Below, piece by piece: positions 16,837-27,631 of a DNA stretch of 64,000 nt. Origin of the DNA: Rhodococcus sp. 14-1411-2a (lineage in GTDB: Bacteria; Actinomycetota; Actinomycetes; Mycobacteriales; Mycobacteriaceae); NCBI RefSeq assembly GCF_002259485.1, contig NZ_NPGA01000007.1, positions 124,001 through 188,000 on the forward strand, written 5' to 3'. Every line of letters begins with the position of its first letter. The stretch's first letter is position 1. A program made the translations under genes and the position numbers. The notes under the pieces are model-generated. The model was not told the DNA's origin and ran no database searches. It was given only the letters and a program-made list of their open reading frames with translations.

Positions 16837-17741
16837 GGGCGAACTCCTGGCTGATGCTCGACGCCCGTCTGAGGCGAAATCGAGTGCATGGTTGATTCCT
16901 GAACAATCGACAAACCTATTGTGTCCAGAAAACAACCCTACGGCCAGGATAATCGTTTAAAACATACCTAGATCCTGCTTACTCGTCGTCGACTGTGACA
17001 TAGCACTGCTGAAACTAAAATCGAACTCGATGGCGCTGTGGTACATCACATACCCGGGTCGCGATGTCCGCGGCGAGCTCTGTGGAGCTGTCCGCAATTT
17101 CAGCTCGAGGGGACTGGTCCGTGTGTCCAAAACGCCGACCGACGGACCCCGCGCACTGGCCGACGGCGTTTGGCCTGCGGCGGTGATCGCAGGCCGCTTG
17201 TCAAGCAAGGCGAAAGCTCAGTAGGAGGTGCCTGGACCAGAAAGGCTCCTGAACCGAAAACCGAAAAAGAACTCCGCGGCGCTGTGGCCGATTCTTGCAC
17301 CTGAGTCGAACGAGCCGTGTCGGTAGCGGGTCCAGCTCATCTGAAGCTGCGTTCACGAAGTCTGCGTAGGTGCACATAGTTCGCCAGAAACGTTGTCTCT
17401 CAATGGTTTGAAACGCCGTAGTACATTGCCGATGGCATCTTTATGCGAGGTTGACGTAACCACGTTGCCGCTGCGCAATGCTTCTCACGTCATGGGCGTT
17501 GTGAGCGGTCGCAGCTTGTCTCGTCTGTGGGTTGCAGTTCGCGACTAGGGCACCTTCGTTGCCTTCCTGCATCCGCTTCTCACAGGCTTCCCCTCTGGTG
17601 CGCCGTGTCGAAGAAGGTCGACAGCTCTGCCGCGAGCACGTAGCTGTCGTCGCATCACCTGCCTACCTACCAAACTGTTTCAGCACAACGTTTTCGACAA
17701 CGGAAATTGAGAGGTCGCTTGTCTCGAACAGATTGGACAGC

Positions 17742-17774
17742 CCCAGTTGTGACAGCCTCGTGACAACGAGCCAC
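17742..17774 (+). repeat. Imperfect direct repeat of 443–475
   Basis: 27 of 33 positions match 443–475 in the same orientation, including 14 identical bases CCAGTTGTGACAGC. Similarity extends weakly on both sides (GTCTCGA upstream). Both copies encode a related minus-strand peptide (LSQL…L…NLxET). Confidence 0.45.
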
Positions 17775-17857
17775 CCGCAGAGACGACCATTCGACACGAA
17801 ACCCAGCCCTGAGCTGCAAGAATGCGAAGATGCTTCGCCGAATAAGGCGCATCCCGC

Positions 17858-17876
17858 GCGGATCTCAAATCCGCTG
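17858..17876 (-). repeat. Possible tRNA anticodon-arm remnant
   Basis: On the minus strand this reads CAGCGGATTTGAGATCCGC, which matches the anticodon arm of the nearby tRNA-Leu (CAGCGGACTTAAAATCCGC) at 16 of 19 positions. The sequence on either side does not fold as a tRNA. It could be the trace of an attachment site or a chance hairpin. Confidence 0.25.
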
Positions 17877-17977
17877 TCTTGGTTGACCACTCAGATCCGT
17901 GGGAAGCCACCGAAGTCCGCGCTACCACCCGAAAAGCACTGTCCTGGTCCAAAAATCTGGATCCATATGGACTCCGG

Positions 17978-18051
17978 TGCCCCCAGTCGGACTCGAACCG
18001 ACACTGTGCGGATTTTAAGTCCGCTGCCTCTGCCAATTGGGCTATAGGGGC
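17978..18051 (-). tRNA. tRNA-Leu (anticodon UAA)
   Basis: The 74 bases fold as a clover leaf: acceptor GCCCCTA/TGGGGGC with one G-T pair, anticodon stem GCGGA/TCCGC around CTTAAAA (anticodon TAA, reading UUA), and T arm GTCGG-TTCGAGT-CCGAC. The variable loop is only about five bases, whereas most bacterial tRNA-Leu have a long variable arm. CCA is not encoded. It lies 44 bases upstream of nothing on its own strand but just past the start side of the gene-poor region, so it is a plausible integration target. Confidence 0.85.
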
Positions 18052-18095
18052 CACCGCTGGACTCTCGCTCCAGCGGTGACGATCATATCGGGCTG

Positions 18096-19547
18096 CTACT
18101 GCGCCGGGATGACCGGCGGCACGAAGTCGAAGGTCATACCGAGAAGCCACACCAGCAGCAGGACCACCGGGAAGTGAAAGATGAACTGCAGGAACGTGAA
18201 TCCGATCAGATCGCGTGCTCGCAGACCCAAAACCGCCAGCAGGGGCAGCATGAAGAACGGGTTGATCAAATTCGGCAGCGCCTCGGCCACGTTGTAGATC
18301 TGGACCGTCCAGCCGAGGTTCATCTGCACGTCCGTCGCCGACTGCATCACGTACGGCGCTTCGACGAGCCACTTGCCACCGCCCGAGGGAACGAAGAGTC
18401 CGAGCACGACGGTGTAGATCGCGATGACCACCGCGAAGCCTCCACCGGACCCGATTTCGGTGAAGAAAGTCGCCAGATGCTCGGAGATCGTGATGCCTCC
18501 CCGGCCCTCCGCCTCGGTGAGCATGGCCGCCATCGCCGCGTACAGCGGAAACTGCACCAGAATCCCTGCCGTCGCGGGGACCGCTTTGCTCACTGCATCG
18601 AGGAATCGCCGCGGGGTTCCGTGCAGCACCAGCCCGAGCATCAGGAACACCAAGAGATACCCGTTGAGGCTACTGACCACCGACAGCACCGGCAGCGTCA
18701 ACAGCTGGGAGACAAGCCATCCCAGGGTCATCGCTCCCGCGAACAAGGGCAGAATTCGACTGTATTCGAGCCACTCACCCGGCCTCGAACGCGGAGCGGG
18801 CTCAGCGACGGTGTCGTCGAGATCGACCTCCATGTCTGCGGCAGTCTTGATCGCGGCACCCTTGGGAGCGGACACGTGTGCGATGACGACCGTCAACACG
18901 ATGATGATCACACACATCAGCAACGACTGCCACGTGAAAATGGTGGTTCCGAAGTCGAGTACGCCCGTCACCGAAAGCAGCGTCGCCGGAAGCGAACTGG
19001 CCGTCGCCTGCAGCTGCGCAGCCGAGGACGACATCCCCAGCGCCCACACCGCACCGAGTCCCATGAACGCAGCCGCGCCCAGCGCTCGGTAGTCCACGCG
19101 GAGATCGTCACGCCGCGCGACGGCACGGGCCAGCAGTCCTGCGAAAACCAGCGATAGCCCCCAGTTGAGGAACGACACCGAGCAGGACAGTAGAGCCACG
19201 AAACTGACTGCGCTACTGGAACTCTTGGGTACCTGCGCCAATCGGGTGATCAATCTGGCGACCGGCGGAGATGTGGCTACGACGTAGCCGGTGAGAACGA
19301 CCATCGCCATCTGCAGGGTGAAGGCGGTCAGATCCCAGAAGCCGTTTCCGAACGCGTCGACGACGTTCTGCGGAGACGACCCGTTGGCGAAAGCAGCGAC
19401 AGCCACGACCACCACGCCGACGAGAGCGAAGATGTAGGCGTCGGGAAACCACTTCTCGGTTCCCCTGGCGAGCATCTGCGCGACGCGCGCCAAACCTTTC
19501 TCGGCCGGCGCCTGATCGGCCGGAATCTGCTCGGCGGGTGACGTCAT
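18096..19547 (-). CDS. Short-chain fatty acid transporter (AtoE family)
   Basis: 483 residues, highly hydrophobic, with about 12 membrane segments. Family features seen are FPDAYIFALVGV near the N-terminus, NWGLSLVFAGLLAR, MGLGAVWALGMSSSAAQLQAT and the late FVPSGGGKWLVEAPYVMQSA. Such permeases carry short-chain acids such as acetoacetate or butyrate with protons. No AtoDA transferase or degradation genes are adjacent. A small inverted repeat GTGATG/CATCAC (19618–19636) sits upstream of the start and may be a regulator site. Confidence 0.85.
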   Translation of the reverse strand: MTSPAEQIPADQAPAEKGLARVAQMLARGTEKWFPDAYIFALVGVVVVAVAAFANGSSPQNVVDAFGNGFWDLTAFTLQMAMVVLTGYVVATSPPVARLITRLAQVPKSSSSAVSFVALLSCSVSFLNWGLSLVFAGLLARAVARRDDLRVDYRALGAAAFMGLGAVWALGMSSSAAQLQATASSLPATLLSVTGVLDFGTTIFTWQSLLMCVIIIVLTVVIAHVSAPKGAAIKTAADMEVDLDDTVAEPAPRSRPGEWLEYSRILPLFAGAMTLGWLVSQLLTLPVLSVVSSLNGYLLVFLMLGLVLHGTPRRFLDAVSKAVPATAGILVQFPLYAAMAAMLTEAEGRGGITISEHLATFFTEIGSGGGFAVVIAIYTVVLGLFVPSGGGKWLVEAPYVMQSATDVQMNLGWTVQIYNVAEALPNLINPFFMLPLLAVLGLRARDLIGFTFLQFIFHFPVVLLLVWLLGMTFDFVPPVIPAQ

Positions 19548-19663
19548 CGGTGGTCCTCACCTCGAAGGGAGCCGTGACGTGGGCCACAGCACCTGTAAGG
19601 TTTCACCGAATCATGCAGTGATGCAACCTACATCACCGCAGACCGCATCTGCAGAATTGCAGA

Positions 19664-20608
19664 TCAGATCTTGATGGACATCGCGATGCCGTCGAGGATG
19701 TCGTGCTCACTGACCGTCAACGAGCTCACAGCACCGCGTCGCTCGAACTCCTCGGCCAACACACTGCACACAATTGCGCCGCCGCCGATGACGTCGACCC
19801 GTCCGGGGTGCATGGGGCCCAACGCACTTCGCTGCGTATGCGTCATGCCGATCAGTCGCTCGCACACCTCGAACAACTCCGAGAATGGCACACGGGACAA
19901 ATGCACCGCATCTGCGTCGTACTCGGGCAATTCCTTGGCGATGGCGGCAATGGTCGTCATCGTGCCGGCCACCCCCACCCAGCTCGACGCGTCGCCGATC
20001 GACACTTCCTCGAACGCCTCCGCCAACTTCTCGCGGGCGTATTCACGCGCGCCGTTGATCTCGTCGGCGGTGGGCGGGTCGGAATGCAGGAAACGCTCGG
20101 TCAGACGGACGCAGCCTATGTTTGCCGAGAACGCGGCCTTCACTCCTTTGGCGTCGCCCAGTACGAGCTCGGTGGAACCGCCGCCCAGGTCGACAACCAG
20201 GAAAGGTCCTGCAGCAGAGTCGAGTTCACCGACAGCGCCGGCGAAGGACAACCGAGCCTCCTCGTCGCCGGTGATCACCTCGGCTTCGGCACCGGGGATG
20301 ACTTTGCCGAGTACCTCGCGCACCATCGAGAAGAAATCCTCGCGATTGGACGCATCACGTGTGGCCGAGGTGGCGACCATGCGCACTGCGGTGGCCCCGG
20401 TCTTGCGAATGATCTCGGCGTATTCGACCAACGCCACCCGGGTGCGCTCGATGGCCTCGGGAACGAATGCTCCGGTGGCGTCGACTCCCTGGCCGAGTCG
20501 CACGATGCGCATCTCGCGAGCGACGTCGGCGAGGGATTTGCCGTTGTTGTCGGCGACGAGCAGGCGGATCGAGTTGGTGCCGCAATCTATTGCTGCAACC
20601 CTGGTCAT
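19664..20608 (-). CDS. ppx2: Exopolyphosphatase, Ppx/GppA family
   Basis: 314 residues. VAAIDCGTNSIRLLVAD near the N-terminus is the phosphate-1 loop of the ASKHA fold, and VDLGGGSTELVLG is phosphate-2. The catalytic Glu region (VEYAEIIRKTGA…RMVATSATRDA) is present. The length matches the short actinobacterial Ppx2 (Rv1026) type, which hydrolyses polyphosphate or pppGpp. The start overlaps the stop of the DUF501 gene by four bases, and the gene keeps its place at the end of the eno–ftsB–DUF501–ppx row. Confidence 0.9.
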   Translation of the reverse strand: MTRVAAIDCGTNSIRLLVADNNGKSLADVAREMRIVRLGQGVDATGAFVPEAIERTRVALVEYAEIIRKTGATAVRMVATSATRDASNREDFFSMVREVLGKVIPGAEAEVITGDEEARLSFAGAVGELDSAAGPFLVVDLGGGSTELVLGDAKGVKAAFSANIGCVRLTERFLHSDPPTADEINGAREYAREKLAEAFEEVSIGDASSWVGVAGTMTTIAAIAKELPEYDADAVHLSRVPFSELFEVCERLIGMTHTQRSALGPMHPGRVDVIGGGAIVCSVLAEEFERRGAVSSLTVSEHDILDGIAMSIKI

Positions 20609-21135
20609 GATTTCTCCGCACGTAGTTCTTCGATGGTCGGCCAGTCGGCCGGAATAGCTTTGCCGCGCAACGAGTTCTCGGCGGCCAACGCAACCGACTC
20701 GTCACCCAGCGGGTTGACGCCCGGGCCCTTGGCCAACGAGTGCGCGATCAGCACGTGGAGGCACTTGACCCGATCGGGCATGCCGCCACCGGTGAAATCG
20801 GTTCCGAGGGATTCGATCTCGTCACGCTCGGCCAGATAGGACTGATGGGCGCGCAGGTATGCCGCAGCCAATTCCGGGTCGGTACCGAGACGTTCGGTCA
20901 TCTCGCGCATCACGCCGGCCGATTCCTGCCGACTCGCCTCGGCCGTCAGCCGCGGGTCCGTCAAGTAGAACAGGGTGGGAAAAGGCGTGCCGTCGGGCAG
21001 CTTCGGGGCGGTTTTGACCACACCCGGCCTGCCGTCCGGAGATCGGTACGCGATCTCGAGTACGCCACGCGGTTCACGTCCGAGCTGCGATGCGACCGCA
21101 TCGAGATCTTCCTGCGAGACTGCCGAGGAATTCAC
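20605..21135 (-). CDS. DUF501 protein (Rv1025-like)
   Basis: 176 residues from the GTG at 21135, whose GTGA overlaps the ftsB stop. GGAGG lies eight bases upstream, so the longer frame to 21282 is rejected. The DUF501 family pattern is clear: LGREPRGVLEIAYRSPDG, PFPTLFYLTDPRLTAEASRQES and GGMPDRVKCLHVLIAHSLAKGPGVNPLGDE. Function is unknown, though it stays next to ftsB and ppx across actinobacteria. The conserved Cys/His pair in RVKCLHVLIAH suggests metal binding; that is inference. Confidence 0.88.
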   Translation of the reverse strand: MNSSAVSQEDLDAVASQLGREPRGVLEIAYRSPDGRPGVVKTAPKLPDGTPFPTLFYLTDPRLTAEASRQESAGVMREMTERLGTDPELAAAYLRAHQSYLAERDEIESLGTDFTGGGMPDRVKCLHVLIAHSLAKGPGVNPLGDESVALAAENSLRGKAIPADWPTIEELRAEKS

Positions 21136-21845
21136 CCGACCGGTCCTCCTTCTGGTTCTGGCACCGGCGGCACGGCCGGCGCGGGTTCTGGCTGTACGAG
21201 AGGCATCGGTGCGGACGTCGGCTCCGGGGGCTCGTCCGATCCCTGTGGCTGGACCGCGGTGTTCCACAATTCCGTGTACCACGGTCCCGTCGGAGTGTTG
21301 TCCACTGCGAGGTCCTCGGAGCTCGGCGAGTAGTCGCCGGGCAGCTGCACCTGATAGGGCGTCTCTCCCGGCATGACGAAACGCAGACGTTCGCGAGCGT
21401 CGGCCGCAATGCGGGACGGCTCGTCGAGTTGAGACTTCTGAACCTGCAGGCGGCTGACGTCGTCTTGCAGCGCCTGCCGTTCGGCCAGCACGGATTCGAG
21501 CTCACTGCGTTGCGAAAAGTAGGTACGCAGCGGTACTGCCAGCGTCAGTGCCAGCGCACACACCACGACACCGAGAATGACGGCTCGTCCGGTGGACAGT
21601 CCGAAGAACGTTCGCTCGGGCATCTTGGGCCGGCGAACTCCGACGCGTCGGGGCGCGGCCTTGCCACCGACCACCGCGTCGCGCACCTGCTCGGAGGGTT
21701 CCGGCGGGGTGGCCTGCCGGCCGGAGGCGTTCGCGTCACGCGAGACGCCCCCGGCCTTGGACCGACTCGAAGAGGAGGAACGGCCACGGGGTCGGGGATC
21801 ACGTCCACCTGGACTGGTCCCGGACCTGCCGCGCCGTGCCATCAT
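21132..21845 (-). CDS. ftsB: FtsB/DivIC septum formation protein
   Basis: 237 residues. A basic, Ser/Arg-rich cytoplasmic head of about 85 residues precedes one membrane helix (TGRAVILGVVVCALALTLAVP). A short coiled coil follows (RSELESVLAERQALQDDVSRLQVQKSQLDEPSRI), then the ERLRFVMPGETPYQV element found in actinobacterial FtsB. A Pro-rich tail ends the protein. FtsB joins FtsL and FtsQ at the division site. It follows eno by 34 bases and overlaps the DUF501 gene. A second ATG directly follows the first. Confidence 0.88.
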   Translation of the reverse strand: MMARRGRSGTSPGGRDPRPRGRSSSSSRSKAGGVSRDANASGRQATPPEPSEQVRDAVVGGKAAPRRVGVRRPKMPERTFFGLSTGRAVILGVVVCALALTLAVPLRTYFSQRSELESVLAERQALQDDVSRLQVQKSQLDEPSRIAADARERLRFVMPGETPYQVQLPGDYSPSSEDLAVDNTPTGPWYTELWNTAVQPQGSDEPPEPTSAPMPLVQPEPAPAVPPVPEPEGGPVG

Positions 21846-21879
21846 TCACTCTCCACTTCGTGTCATACGAGCCTGTTCG

Positions 21880-23998
<2,119 letters not shown>

Positions 23999-24078
23999 GG
24001 TAATAGAAAGCTAAAGACCGAGATAACCCCTGGTCAACGCGTATTCGGGCCGCCTTGCAGGGTGTATGTTCTGGTCAG

Positions 24079-24094
24079 CCCTCACGCATGAGGG
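24079..24094. promoter_or_regulatory. Short hairpin upstream of efeU
   Basis: CCCTCA and TGAGGG flank a four-base loop 61 bases before the efeU start. A classic IdeR/DtxR iron box was not seen. Role unknown. Confidence 0.25.
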
Positions 24095-24154
24095 TCGCCT
24101 ACCCTTTGCGAGGGAAGGCGTACCAATGTTCGACGCACCGCAGGAGCCTGATTC

Positions 24155-25036
24155 ATGCCAGTTCTCGCCGCCGCAGGCTCAGCGCCGTCGATCGCCACCC
24201 AAATGTTCGGCAGTGGCTTGATCGGACTGCGCGAAGGGCTCGAGACCGGCATCGTCGTGATGATCCTCGTCGCCTTCCTCGTCAAAGCCGATCGACGCGA
24301 CGCGCTCAAGTGGGTCTGGCTGGGAGTCGGCCTTGCCGTCGCCATGGTCGCCGCCATCTTCTTCGTGATCCATTACGGCACCTCCACCGTCACCGGGTTG
24401 ACCGCCGAGATCATTGCCGGAGCGGCGTCACTCGTTGCTGTGGTGATCGTGACGGGGATGGTGCTGTGGATGCGCACCGCCGCGAAGAACATCTCCGGCG
24501 AACTGCGGGCGAACATGGAGAAAGCACTGACCGTCGGGCCCGCCGCCGTGCTGACGCTGGCGTTCTTCGCCGTCGGCCGCGAAGGCGTCGAAACTGCGTT
24601 GCTCATGGTCGGCTACGCCGAGAACACCAACGGCAGCCTGTGGCCACTGCTGGGACTGCTGCTCGGAATCGTCGTCGCCGCTGTCCTGACGGTATTCCTC
24701 TACTTCGGTGCCGTGCGCGTCAACTTCGCGGTGTTCTTCGAGTACACCGGCATCTTCCTGATCGTCGTCGCCGCCGGAATCCTCGCCTACGGCATCCGCG
24801 CACTGCAGATCGGTGGAGTCCTCCCCGGCGGCAGCACCGTCGCCTTCGACATCACCGCACACTTCGACGCCTCGAGCTGGTACGGAACCGTGCTCGCCGG
24901 CATCTTCAACTTCCGGCCCGAACCCACTGTGTTCCAAGCGATCGCGTGGGTGCTCTACATCGTGATCGTCCTCTACCTCTTCCTCCGCCCGGTCCGCGTT
25001 CCCGCGACACCCGAGCCTGCTCTTCAATCCTCCTGA
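24155..25036 (+). CDS. efeU: FTR1-family iron permease EfeU
   Basis: 293 residues with seven predicted membrane helices. Two REGxE motifs, the iron-path signature of FTR1 permeases, are present: LREGLET near residue 26 and VGREGVETALL near 145. EfeU moves iron across the membrane, fed by EfeO and EfeB. It is first of the efeUOB operon; efeO starts 14 bases after its stop. The operon interrupts the conserved lpqU–mazG neighbourhood. Confidence 0.93.
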   Translation: MPVLAAAGSAPSIATQMFGSGLIGLREGLETGIVVMILVAFLVKADRRDALKWVWLGVGLAVAMVAAIFFVIHYGTSTVTGLTAEIIAGAASLVAVVIVTGMVLWMRTAAKNISGELRANMEKALTVGPAAVLTLAFFAVGREGVETALLMVGYAENTNGSLWPLLGLLLGIVVAAVLTVFLYFGAVRVNFAVFFEYTGIFLIVVAAGILAYGIRALQIGGVLPGGSTVAFDITAHFDASSWYGTVLAGIFNFRPEPTVFQAIAWVLYIVIVLYLFLRPVRVPATPEPALQSS

Positions 25037-25050
25037 AAGGCACCACCACC

Positions 25051-26190
25051 ATGCGTCGTACCACCTACGCTCTGGCCGCCGTCGCGGTTCTGCCGATGGC
25101 TCTGGCCGGCTGCACCGAGAAGTCCTCCACCGAGGCCGCGTCGGGCGATATTGTTGTCACCGCGACCGACTCCTCGTGCGACGTCGGCGCTTCCGAGGGC
25201 ACCACCGGAAACTCGACGTTCCAGATCACCAACAACGGCAGCAAGGTCACCGAGTTCTACGTCTACGGCGAAGGCGACCGCGTCATGGGTGAGGTGGAGA
25301 ACATCGGACCCGGCCTGACGCGTCAGCTCATCGTCGCCCTGCCCGATCCCGGCACGTACCAAACCGCGTGCAAGGCAGGCATGGTGGGCGACGGCATCCG
25401 CGCCGATTACGTCGTCACCGGCGACTCGGTGCGCACCGCGGACGAGGACGGACTCCTCACCGAGGCCGCAGCCGGGTACAAGCGGTACGTCGTCAGCCAG
25501 ATCGATGCCTTGCAGGACACTACTGCCTCGTTCGTCACCGCTGTCAAGAGCGGAGACGTCGACGCGGCCAAGGCCCAATTCCCCATCACGCGTAGCTATT
25601 ACGAGCGTATCGAGCCCGTCGCCGAGAGCTTCCCCGACGACCTCGACCCCCGCATCGATCTGCGTGAACCCGACGTGGAGCCCGGGGCCGAATGGACCGG
25701 CTTCCACCGCATCGAGAAGGACCTGTGGACGCAGGGTCTGCAGCCCGACACCAACGCGATGGCCGATCAGTTGCAGGCAGACATCACCGAGCTGGCCGAC
25801 AAGATCAAGGCCGAAGACTTCACCATCGACCCGATCCAGGTGGCAGGCGGCGCACAGGGATTGCTCGACGAGGTCGCCAAGACCAAGATCAGCGGCGAAG
25901 AGGACTTCTTCTCCCACACCGACCTGTGGGACTTCCAGGCCAACGTCGACGGCTCGCAGGCCGCCATCGCCGCCGTCCGCCCCATCCTCGACGAGCGCAA
26001 CGCCGAGCTGGGCACCGCGATCGACGCACGCTTCGCCGAACTCGATGCCGAACTCGCCAAGTACCGCAACGGCGACGGCTTCGTCTTCTACGACACCGTG
26101 ACCGAGCCGCAGCGCCAGGAACTGTCCAACAAGATCGACGCATTGTCCGCCGAAGTGAGCCAGGTGCAGGGTGTCGTTGCCGGACAATAA
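25051..26190 (+). CDS. efeO: Iron-uptake lipoprotein EfeO
   Basis: 379 residues from the ATG at 25051, with a GAAAGG site upstream; the longer frame from 24055 only shadows efeU. The lipobox LAGC (Cys21) predicts a surface lipoprotein. A cupredoxin-like domain (about 35–135) is followed by the M75 peptidase-like domain with the metal motif HRIE (GFHRIEKDLW). EfeO captures iron for EfeU. The last 20 bases overlap efeB. Confidence 0.93.
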   Translation: MRRTTYALAAVAVLPMALAGCTEKSSTEAASGDIVVTATDSSCDVGASEGTTGNSTFQITNNGSKVTEFYVYGEGDRVMGEVENIGPGLTRQLIVALPDPGTYQTACKAGMVGDGIRADYVVTGDSVRTADEDGLLTEAAAGYKRYVVSQIDALQDTTASFVTAVKSGDVDAAKAQFPITRSYYERIEPVAESFPDDLDPRIDLREPDVEPGAEWTGFHRIEKDLWTQGLQPDTNAMADQLQADITELADKIKAEDFTIDPIQVAGGAQGLLDEVAKTKISGEEDFFSHTDLWDFQANVDGSQAAIAAVRPILDERNAELGTAIDARFAELDAELAKYRNGDGFVFYDTVTEPQRQELSNKIDALSAEVSQVQGVVAGQ

Positions 26191-27421
26191 GACTGGAACC
26201 TTCTCCCGGCGGCGCCTCTTCGGTGCCGTCGGGACCGGTGCTGCACTCGTCGGAGTCGGCGCACTCGCGGGACACGCGACGGCGTCGGGTGCCGAGGTGC
26301 CGACATCGGACGTCGTCGAATTCCGCGGAGAGCACCAGGCCGGAATCGTCACCCCGGCACAGGATCGCATGCACTTCGTCGCCTTCGACATCACCACCGA
26401 CTCCCGCGACGAATTCGTTGCGCTGCTGAAGAAGTGGACGCTGATGGCCGAGCGTCTTACTCGCGGCGAGGAGACGTTCGACGGCGGCGCGGTCGACGGC
26501 GGGCAGTACAACCCACCCACCGATACGGGCGAAGCTCTCGGTCTGACGGCGTCGTCGCTCACGTTGACCATCGGTTTCGGTCCGAGCATGTTCGATCGCT
26601 TCGACCTAGCGTCGAAAAGGCCAGCGTCCCTTGCCGATCTGCAGCACTTCCCTGCCGACAACCTCGATCCCGCACGCTCCGGCGGAGACCTGTGCATCCA
26701 GGCCTGCGCCGACGACCCCCAGGTGGCCGTCCACGCCATCCGCAACCTCGCTCGCGTCGGCTTCGGCACCGTGTCGGTCAAGTGGTCGCAACTCGGGTTC
26801 GGTCGCACGTCGTCCACCTCGACCACCCAGGCGACGCCGCGAAACCTGTTCGGCTTCAAGGACGGAACGGCCAACCTCAAGGCCGAGGACCCGACACTGC
26901 TGAACGACAACGTGTGGGTTGCTGCCGACGACGATCAGGAATGGATGGCCGGCGGCTCCTACCTCGTGGCGCGTCGGATCCGCATGCTCATCGAATCCTG
27001 GGATCGCACCACCCTGAAAGAACAAGAGCGAGTGATCGGACGCAGCAAGGGAACCGGTGCGCCGCTGGGACAGAAGGACGAATTCGACGCCCTCGACTTC
27101 GAATCCCAAGGTCCTGAGGGCACCTTCATCGACAAGACCGCGCACGTGCGCTTGGCGTCGAAGGAAAACCTCGGTGGCGTCCAACTCCTGCGTCGGGGAT
27201 ACAACTTCACCGACGGATCCGACGGCTTCGGCCATCTCGACGCCGGCCTGTTCTTCATCGCCTACTGCCGCGACCCACTGACCCAATTCGTCCCGATGCA
27301 ACTGGCACTCTCGCGCAAGGACGCATTGAACGAATACATCCAACACGTCGGATCTGCGGTATTCGCCTGCCCACCCGGTGTCGAAGAATCCGAGTATTGG
27401 GGTTCGACACTGTTCGAGTAG
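26171..27421 (+). CDS. efeB: Dye-decolorising peroxidase EfeB (Tat-exported)
   Basis: 416 residues from a GTG inside the end of efeO, a 20-base overlap. The head FSRRRLFGAVGTGAALVGVGALAG is a twin-arginine signal, so the folded haem protein is exported. The DyP fold shows GFKDGT with the catalytic Asp and the distal-region Arg (YLVARRIRM). A haem-ligand His is expected in the C-terminal half. EfeB is thought to oxidise ferrous iron or take iron from haem for the EfeUO system. Confidence 0.93.
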   Translation: MSLPDNKTGTFSRRRLFGAVGTGAALVGVGALAGHATASGAEVPTSDVVEFRGEHQAGIVTPAQDRMHFVAFDITTDSRDEFVALLKKWTLMAERLTRGEETFDGGAVDGGQYNPPTDTGEALGLTASSLTLTIGFGPSMFDRFDLASKRPASLADLQHFPADNLDPARSGGDLCIQACADDPQVAVHAIRNLARVGFGTVSVKWSQLGFGRTSSTSTTQATPRNLFGFKDGTANLKAEDPTLLNDNVWVAADDDQEWMAGGSYLVARRIRMLIESWDRTTLKEQERVIGRSKGTGAPLGQKDEFDALDFESQGPEGTFIDKTAHVRLASKENLGGVQLLRRGYNFTDGSDGFGHLDAGLFFIAYCRDPLTQFVPMQLALSRKDALNEYIQHVGSAVFACPPGVEESEYWGSTLFE

Positions 27422-27441
27422 GCGGGCCCCGCCACCCCCGT

Positions 27442-27560
27442 CCGCGTCAATGGACCCTTGCATACGTCTGACCTCTGCGAGGGTTCATTCACGCGAAAAC
27501 CCGGTCCACGTGGATGGCACACTGCATACGTCTGGGCGCTGCAGTGGTCCATTGACGCGG
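27442..27560. repeat. Palindromic intergenic repeat (between efeB and ribD-like gene)
   Basis: A perfect 15-base inverted repeat (CCGCGTCAATGGACC at 27442 and its complement ending at 27560) bounds the element. Inside, TGCATACGTCTG occurs twice (27459 and 27523). A third, degenerate arm GGTTCATTCACGCG lies between, so the element can fold in two ways. A related smaller element lies at 28281–28331. Confidence 0.7.
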
Positions 27561-27631
27561 TCGAGCGGTGAGTTTGTACAGTCGGCTCGGTCCATACGTC
27601 GTACGTTCTATCATCGACTTCGGGAGCACAC

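Larger units (their letters stand above)
16837..17977. other. Gene-poor kilobase before tRNA-Leu
   Basis: The stretch starts with an AT-rich segment (16905–17030) that probably carries the promoter of the GNAT-like gene. No recognisable gene follows. A 64-codon plus-strand frame at 17030–17224 has fairly GC-rich third positions but no motif and no clear ribosome site. Near the end lie the repeat at 17742–17774 and a tRNA anticodon-arm-like sequence at 17858–17876. It has the look of the edge of an integrated element. Confidence 0.4.

Noticed and set aside
17680-18372. 230-codon minus-strand frame spanning the tRNA-Leu gene
   Set aside because: Its middle is simply the translated tRNA and the rest lies over the AtoE gene or the gene-poor region.
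25024-26910. 628-codon minus-strand frame over efeO and efeB
   Set aside because: Antisense shadow of two secure genes.
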